A model generated the notes under the pieces. That model was given only the letters and a program-made list of their open reading frames with translations. It searched no databases and was not told where the DNA came from. A stretch of DNA of 14,053 bases from Ichthyophonus hoferi (lineage: Eukaryota; Opisthokonta; Ichthyosporea; Ichthyophonida; Ichthyophonidae): assembly GCA_002751075.1 (NCBI GenBank), contig NAOQ01000777.1, forward strand, positions 16,787-30,839, in the 5' to 3' direction. Below, in pieces: positions 9,006 through 14,053 of the stretch. The translations under genes and the position numbers were made by a program. Numbering within the stretch: the first letter of the stretch is position 1; each line of letters opens with the position of its first letter.

Positions 9006-9077
9006 ATGAAAGTTTATATTGTTGTCATCTATACACTGTTTGGATTCCATTGCTTAGCGTTGAAGAAGGGCAAGTAA
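9006..9077 (+). CDS. 23-codon frame resembling a signal peptide
   Basis: The frame starts at an ATG with A at -3 and reads MKVYIVVIYTLFGFHCLA then LKKGK and stop. The hydrophobic core and small residue at the end resemble a secretory signal. A weak donor-like GGGCAA|gtaatc overlaps the end, so this could be a first exon of an unseen gene, an upstream ORF of RNASEH2B, or chance. Confidence 0.25.
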   Translation: MKVYIVVIYTLFGFHCLALKKGK

Positions 9078-9082
9078 TCGAA

Positions 9083-9131
9083 CCAATAGGATCTAATTAT
9101 CATTTCTATTTTGGCGGGAGTGTTAGCCAAT
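9083..9131 (+). promoter_or_regulatory. RNASEH2B promoter: E2F-like site 2 flanked by CCAAT boxes
   Basis: TTTTGGCGGGAG (9109-9120) is a strong E2F-type match. CCAAT boxes lie at 9083-9087 and 9127-9131. The group is about 180-225 bases before the RNASEH2B ATG. E2F plus CCAAT is the classic layout of S-phase gene promoters, which fits RNase H2. Binding and the transcription start are inferred. Confidence 0.55.
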
Positions 9132-9308
9132 AAAATCGTAGATCAAAGCCTTTTAATTTCTGATAGCAGCTTATGTGCACACGGTACTTCATAATAGTTA
9201 TATATATATTATTATTATATCCTATCTATTATATATTTTACATTATATACTATAAATTATTATTATATAGTATTATTATTTACTTTTATATTTAAACAAT
9301 AATTGAAA

Positions 9309-9372
9309 ATGGTGGTTGCGGCGACCAAAAAGAAAAGAGCTGCCAAGCCTCGACAGTGGGAAGTATTGTGTG
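9309..9372 (+). CDS. RNASEH2B: RNASEH2B exon 1
   Basis: Exon 1 codes for 21 residues plus one base. A basic stretch (KKKRAAKPR, 7-15) precedes RQWEVLC, which aligns with the RQHVFLV strand of human subunit B. The donor is TGTG|gtaagg. Intron 1 (687 bases) is T-rich and AT-simple, and I see no other gene in it. Confidence 0.88.
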
Positions 9373-12300
9373 GTAAGGATTGCTCCCCGTCGTTTCTATT
9401 ATGTTCTTTCCCCTATCTATAGAAGTTGTATAGCCATGTTTTATTGCCCTCTCTTTTTTTATTTTTTTCAATATATTTATTTTTAGTATTATAATCTAAT
9501 AGAAACTTTTTTTTCCTTTTGATTGCTATTTTTAGTCTTCAATACTAATCTCCTTATTGGATTTATTATACTGTATCACTATCATATACCATATAGCTTA
9601 ATCTTGCTTCTTGTTTTCTTTCCATTAATTATTATTAAAATTATTATTGTTATTATTATTCATATTTAGACTTTATACTTCTACACCCTCAATATATCTG
9701 TATCTGGTTCTCTCAAGAGCCGAATCAAATCAATGACCAATGAACTAGTCCATACACCCTCATCATTTTGAATACTATTGCCTTAATCCTCACAAACCTT
9801 GATGTCTCTCAAGTTGATTCCACCTTAGCCCAACAATAACAAGGATAGATAAATCCATATACATGGTGTCATAACGATACATCTTTTTCACTCTGTCTCT
9901 CTTTCTCTCTGTATATCCAGTCCAGGACCTACATAAACCTTTAATATCTTATACACGTATACATACAAACACCAACTTGTAAATGCATGCAGTCTACACA
10001 TATACACCAAAGCTATTTACTAACATTTACTAAGACTAAGTAAATATATACATATGCAGACGTCAGGGCGTTCAGCGAAACATCCGATCCCGTTGCTATA
10101 TTCTCGCTCCCTCACCCTAAAACAGGTATAGTCTATCCCTCATTGATATATATATATAGTTCTATATCTTTTGTTAATAATATACCTTATTAAAGATGAT
10201 ATGATTGCACCTGTATATATTTATATTTATTTACACAATGATTTTGTACTGTTGATTCAAACTTATGAGGTATGTAAACCATTATACAGGCAGAATATAC
10301 GCACATTTACACAGTAGCTCAACCGTTCTGTTTCACTGTAAGAATTGGTTTATGTCTCCTCCTTGCCCTAACATCCATAATATATATATATATATATATA
10401 TATCCTAAGATAAAATAGGAGCACAGAGTGTAAGAGAGATATCTGGTAAGTTAATATTAATGTATTTTTGAGTATTAAAAATCTGACCAATGCGGTGAAC
10501 TTGTTATAAATATAAACAGCACTTATTCAGATATATAACCATCATTCTATTACACATAGGCGATCTTGTTCGTTATATGCTCTCATCCAATGGCGAGGAG
10601 CTATTTGAGTTCAAGAAGCACACTGATGGCGAGCCGGGCTCATGGCTGGTTGGCGAATCGGTTCAGAAAGGTACCATTTGAATTCTGATTGGTTGCCTCA
10701 GTTTTGTTTCTTTCTCATTTCATGACCTCTTTTGGTATGGTATTTTAATTTTAATTTTAATTTTACTCTCTTACTCATAAATTGCTAGGTGCATATCATA
10801 TACTACATCTATGCCAATATTCTTTCTCTTGTGTAGTCTTTCTTTCATACATGTTCCTTATATAGTAACCATAATTTATTTAGCCACAACTCCACCAATA
10901 AAAGGTATTAATTAAATTATTCCTCATCTAATATATGTACTCCTTGGACCCATTACTTTTATTTTCTTATGATTGGTTGCTCTTTTTATCAATATTAAAG
11001 TGTTTCTTTATTGGCCCATTCATACGTTTATACCTATATTTGGGGAGTAAATCTATATAAAGGGTATGAATTTAATTATAACACTTACTGTACTGTACAT
11101 ACAGTTTTAATTTTCAAACTTAAAATCTTGCATAAAATTACAATCTTCACATGGATGAAAGCCCGATTAGCACGTGTGGCCAATCATACATATAAATTGT
11201 TGGGTCGAACCGAACCGAAGTGGCGGATTTGGGACAGAAAGCTATTGCAATGTATAATGCGGTATGCATTTATTATATTAACCAGAAAGTGTAATTGGTT
11301 AATTAAACATAAACTAGAGGGAGATAGTCATACTATATAATGTTGTTAATACTAGAATAAAGAGTTAAAACTGAAAAAATATCACATACATACCTTATAG
11401 TAAACCACTGTTTTTTTTGGGACCATTCCTATTAACTGATCTTAATCCAATCAGATGGAAGTTTATTCTTTGCAACCAGGATGGATCCACTCTTTATCAT
11501 TATACCTCTATTGGACAAGCCCCATCACAAGGTACTGAATTTTAAATATATATTTTAAATTTCATCTCTTATTTTTCATTGGTTCTCTGTCCTTATATCC
11601 AACCTTGCCTATAGGGTTTCTTTCTTATATTTCACAATGTTATGCCAATCTATGCTTTTTACATTTTCTTTTTAACCCTTTACTATTATTGGTTTCCCTT
11701 TCATTATTCTATTTTATATGATTTTGGCCTTTTACTTGATTAACTTAGCCAGTTGCTATTGTTATTGGTATTATTATTATTGTTTTTGTTATCTTTATCA
11801 TTACCAGAACAAAAATTATTATTCTGATTACCATTACTACGATTGTTCTTAGTAGTACAGTTACCATTGCTGTCCTAATAGCAATATATATTCTCTATCT
11901 TAACATCAATCTAAACGTATACCAGGGAGACTATTATCTGATTGACTACATATCAACTCTACATATACATCAATTTGCCAATAAAAAAAACACAAAACAT
12001 ATAATTATAGATAGAGAAATAGTCACCAACCGTGAGATTATAATATTTATTATGGATTAGATGATAGTCAAAGGAATAAGTGTACTTATCCAATTATTCA
12101 ATGTATTATGTAAGATTATTGTAGGCCAATGATTCTTCAGAAAATGATACCCATCAGGAAGTTTTTCCATGTAAGGTTAGCTTGATAGCTCGACTATTGG
12201 ATAATTACTGACATGGAAATATATGTATGCTGGATCTGGTCACCCAATCATCAAGCGACCCTAATACTGCTCTCTATTCTATATATGGGAAGTCGTAGAT

Positions 12301-13677
12301 TGAAGCTCAATCTATTGGTATTCCGCGTACTTCACCTCTATTATAGTTTTAAAATTATAATTCACCACTAAGATTGAATAGTCAAATCAATCTTACAATG
12401 GTCTTTCTCCCTTTAATACTTAGAAGGTCTTTATGACTCTGGATAATCTCCTGGCTACTTCAGAATGTGCTGGGTTTAATAGACTATCATCATGCAAGTA
12501 TGTATGTATGTATGTATGTATGTATGTATGTATGTATGTATATATGTATGTATGTATGTGTGTATGTGCGTATGCTGGCCAATGAATGTATAGTAGTATT
12601 GCAGGATTATTTACAATTAACTAGACACCAACCAAGTGTATATTTTATAATTTATGCTACGCCAATAAGGCACCAACTTTAATGCATTCTTATGTATATA
12701 TTTACCAATCAGTGGTGGGGCGGGACAGGGGATTTGATTATTTAGACCAGATTTGTGATAGGAAAGAAGGTAGAGTGTACTCTTTCTCTCCCTCTCTCTT
12801 ACCTCCCTCTCTCTTTTACTTTCTTGTACGTCTTTTCTCGATATGACATAAGTGCACCTGTCAGGTCTCTACCTTTTTATAGTCGCTACTACTACTATCT
12901 TTTTTGATAAATAAAAAAATACATATGTGCATATGTGCATATATATATATATGTTTTGTTCTGTATCTCTAGCTCAAATCTTGCTCTATCCACTCTATTT
13001 CAACCTTTAAAATTAGTTATTATCAATTACTTACGCACATTTTCTCTGCCTTCACTTCGTATCTTTACCAATCAGAAAATATCTATAATGTTTAACCCGT
13101 ACACCAGTACCTGTCGAAATTGCCCAATCATCATTCGATATTTTCTTAATTATAGACCAATCATATAGTAACATATCTCCGGTTAATTATAGACTTTAGG
13201 TTACTATAGTATTTAATTGGCACATTGGAATCCATTTCTACATATATGAGAGAGAGAGAGAGATAATGTATATAAATATAACACTACTAATTGGCTAATG
13301 GGCATCAATTTCAATTAATGAAAATAGGATTAGATTAACTAATCAACTGGAGCTGTGGGTGCTTAATTACTCAATTACTCAGTAATGAATTAAATAAATA
13401 AATCCAATTGATGGCCTTATAGATATATAGAGATATTGTACCTATCTATCTCATTGATTAAACACATTTACGTATGCTATATAGTCCACACAACATCTTA
13501 AACATGTGTATGTAAATCTATAATAGAGGTGCCATCCAGTTATTTTGCTGTATTAAAACGAAAGTGTGTTATTAAGTATGCTAGGCAATATGTCTAACCA
13601 ATTTTATCGTTACAGTGGGACCAATCCAGGCTTACCGATTTAGTGAGGAGAAATTACTGGATTGGTTAAAGCGTAAG
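9309..13677 (+). CDS. RNASEH2B: Ribonuclease H2 subunit B, 5' part (7 exons, 165 codons)
   Basis: Subunit B is a non-catalytic partner in nuclear RNase H2, which cleaves RNA:DNA hybrids and removes ribonucleotides from DNA. Exons are 9309-9372, 10060-10125, 10560-10670, 11455-11531, 12424-12497, 12729-12769 and 13616-13677; intron phases 1, 1, 1, 0, 2, 1 all fit. From memory of the human protein, LFEFKKHTDGEPGSWLVGES matches LFEVKVFKEKHHSWFINQS, FATRMDPLFIIIPLL matches FATPVDPLFLLLHYL, and YRFSEEKLLDWLKRK matches YKYSKEKTLKWLEKK. The 165 codons reach human position 170. This covers the N-terminal triple-barrel part that packs against subunits A and C. The C-terminal half (helical domain and PCNA-binding tail in vertebrates) lies beyond the window. 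The start ATG has A at -3 and G at +4. Confidence 0.93.
10060..10125 (+). CDS. RNASEH2B: RNASEH2B exon 2
   Basis: Exon 2 codes for residues 22-43 and part of 44, including AIFSLPHPKTG, the counterpart of the human VKLVNPCSGEG turn. The acceptor is tatgcag and the donor ACAG|gtatag. The exon stands out from its introns by higher G+C. Intron 2 (434 bases) holds a pure AT run at 10380-10403. Confidence 0.88.
10380..10403. repeat. AT microsatellite in RNASEH2B intron 2
   Basis: This is an uninterrupted AT dinucleotide run of about 24 bases. Confidence 0.9.
10560..10670 (+). CDS. RNASEH2B: RNASEH2B exon 3
   Basis: Exon 3 codes for residues 44-80 and includes ELFEFKKHTDGEPGSWLVG, the best match to human subunit B (LFEVKVF..HHSWFIN). 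The acceptor is acacatag and the donor AAAG|gtacca. Intron 3 (784 bases) contains an open but unassigned patch at 11158-11260. Confidence 0.92.
11455..11531 (+). CDS. RNASEH2B: RNASEH2B exon 4
   Basis: Exon 4 codes for residues 81-106. FFATRMDPLFIIIPLLDK matches the family signature FATPVDPLFLLLHYLIK. The acceptor is ccaatcag; the donor CACAAG|gtactg ends in phase 0. Intron 4 (892 bases) is plain A+T-rich sequence with many CCAAT/ATTGG words and no other gene that I can see. Confidence 0.93.
12424..12497 (+). CDS. RNASEH2B: RNASEH2B exon 5
   Basis: Exon 5 codes for residues 107-130 plus two bases. FMTLDNLLATSECAGFNRL aligns with human FQPLDQVVVDNVFPNCILL. The acceptor is aatacttag. The donor is the first gtatgt of a long GTAT microsatellite. 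Only this unit, or one displaced by a multiple of three units, keeps the phase needed by exon 6. Confidence 0.85.
12498..12575 (+). repeat. GTAT microsatellite at an exon-intron border
   Basis: About eleven perfect GTAT units start exactly at the donor of RNASEH2B exon 5, followed by interrupted units. Every unit contains gtatgt, a good 5' splice site core. Confidence 0.9.
12729..12769 (+). CDS. RNASEH2B: RNASEH2B exon 6 (41-base microexon)
   Basis: Exon 6 is a very short exon for residues 132-144 with split codons at both ends: AA+G gives Lys, G+TG gives Val. It encodes GFDYLDQICDRKE, matching the human GLEKLLHHVTEEKG helix. The acceptor is gggacag and the donor GAAG|gtagag. The two-sided phase fit makes chance unlikely. 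Confidence 0.82.
13248..13262. repeat. GA microsatellite in RNASEH2B intron 6
   Basis: An uninterrupted GA run of 15 bases. The rest of intron 6 (12770-13615) is A+T-rich with many CCAAT/ATTGG words and no gene that I can see. Confidence 0.9.
13616..13677 (+). CDS. RNASEH2B: RNASEH2B exon 7
   Basis: Exon 7 codes for residues 145-165 and includes AYRFSEEKLLDWLKRK, the counterpart of human YYKYSKEKTLKWLEKK. The acceptor is tcgttacag and the donor CGTAAG|gtagat. Reading on instead of splicing gives Val-Asp-stop at 13684, which would lose the C-terminal half, so a splice is preferred. Human Ala177, a known Aicardi-Goutieres site, would fall just inside the next exon. Confidence 0.88.
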
Positions 13678-13764
13678 GTAGATTAGATTACGCTACTCTA
13701 TCACCCTCCCTGGGACCAGTCACATCAGCTTATCTCTCTTCCTCTTTCTCTTTCTCTTCACCCA

Positions 13765-13783
13765 CTCTCTCTCTCTCTCTCTC
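13765..13783. repeat. CT microsatellite in RNASEH2B intron 7
   Basis: A (CT)n run of 19 bases inside a wider pyrimidine-rich stretch (about 13728-13788) just after exon 7. Intron 7 continues to the window end without another exon that I can see. Confidence 0.85.
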
Positions 13784-13990
13784 CTCTTATAATTGGTCTT
13801 CCCTTTATATAATTTAACACAGTTTTAATACAGTATTTAAACTCTAAAAATAAATGTTTTTTAAATCGAATTAAATAAATTTTGACATAATAAGCGGGGT
13901 AAAATCGTTGAATACCATTTTGCTGTTTAATATTGACTTTAATCCACGCATTGAAAAACAAATGTGGATATAATGCTAAACAATGAAAAA

Positions 13991-14053
13991 CAATACAATA
14001 CAATACAATACGATACAATACTACAATACCATACCATACCATACAATACAATA
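13991..14053. repeat. CAATA/CCATA pentanucleotide repeat at window end
   Basis: CAATA units alternate with CCATA and single-base variants up to the last base, so the array runs on past the window. It makes long but meaningless open frames on the minus strand. Confidence 0.9.

Noticed and set aside
11011-11340. 109-codon plus-strand frame in intron 3 of RNASEH2B
   Set aside because: It has no recognisable domain and low-complexity A+T codons, and it lies between well-supported exons. Only a short patch in another frame was kept as a query.
12467-12682. 71-codon frame through the GTAT array
   Set aside because: It repeats Met-Tyr-Val-Cys because a 4-base repeat without stops is open in every frame.
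13678-13686. Stop just after RNASEH2B exon 7 as the true end of the protein
   Set aside because: The border AAG|gtagat is a usable donor, and the family continues for well over 100 residues beyond this point.
13758-14051. 97-codon minus-strand frame at the window end
   Set aside because: It is made largely of the CAATA/CCATA array plus A+T-rich intron and carries no protein signal.

Overview
The window reads as animal nuclear DNA. It is strongly A+T-rich and full of short AT, GTAT, GA, CT and CAATA microsatellites. Two split genes have short GT-AG introns (about 170 to 890 bases). The first gene pairs an animal-type signal peptide with a bulb-type (GNA-like) lectin domain, and the second encodes RNase H2 subunit B. 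This mix suits a compact invertebrate genome, and I lean towards a demosponge, but that is inference only. No prokaryotic, viral or LTR element was seen.

Bases 1-4700 hold no gene I can name. The first ~420 bases look like an old repeat: a tRNA-like head resembling a SINE promoter, degenerate ~70-base units, and a G+C-rich block that could form a cruciform. At 938-997 (+) lies a diverged relic of the lectin exon found intact at 5152-5340, with its 3' splice site lost. A few less A+T-rich patches (500-634, 1645-1720, 3605-3721) carry short open frames that could be exons or fossils.

Bases 4734-8139 (minus strand) hold a five-exon gene whose splice phases all agree and give exactly 600 codons. 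Its product has a signal peptide, a 12-cysteine module, a long N/P/V/T-rich linker with internal repeats and a C-terminal bulb-type lectin domain. Only one of the three sugar-site motifs is intact.

Bases 8140-9308 are the head-to-head gap between the two genes. On the lectin side there are two CCAAT boxes followed by a TATA-like element. On the other side there are two E2F-like sites, GCGCCAAAA and TTTTGGCGGGAG, the second flanked by CCAAT boxes, which fits a replication-linked gene. A 23-codon frame resembling a signal peptide lies between them.

Bases 9309-14053 (plus strand) hold seven exons coding for the first 165 residues of RNASEH2B, again with consistent splice phases; the rest of the gene lies to the right. 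CCAAT/ATTGG pentamers are clearly denser across this half than in the left half. The two genes are neighbours and may share promoter DNA, but nothing suggests a joint pathway: one product is predicted to be secreted, the other nuclear.
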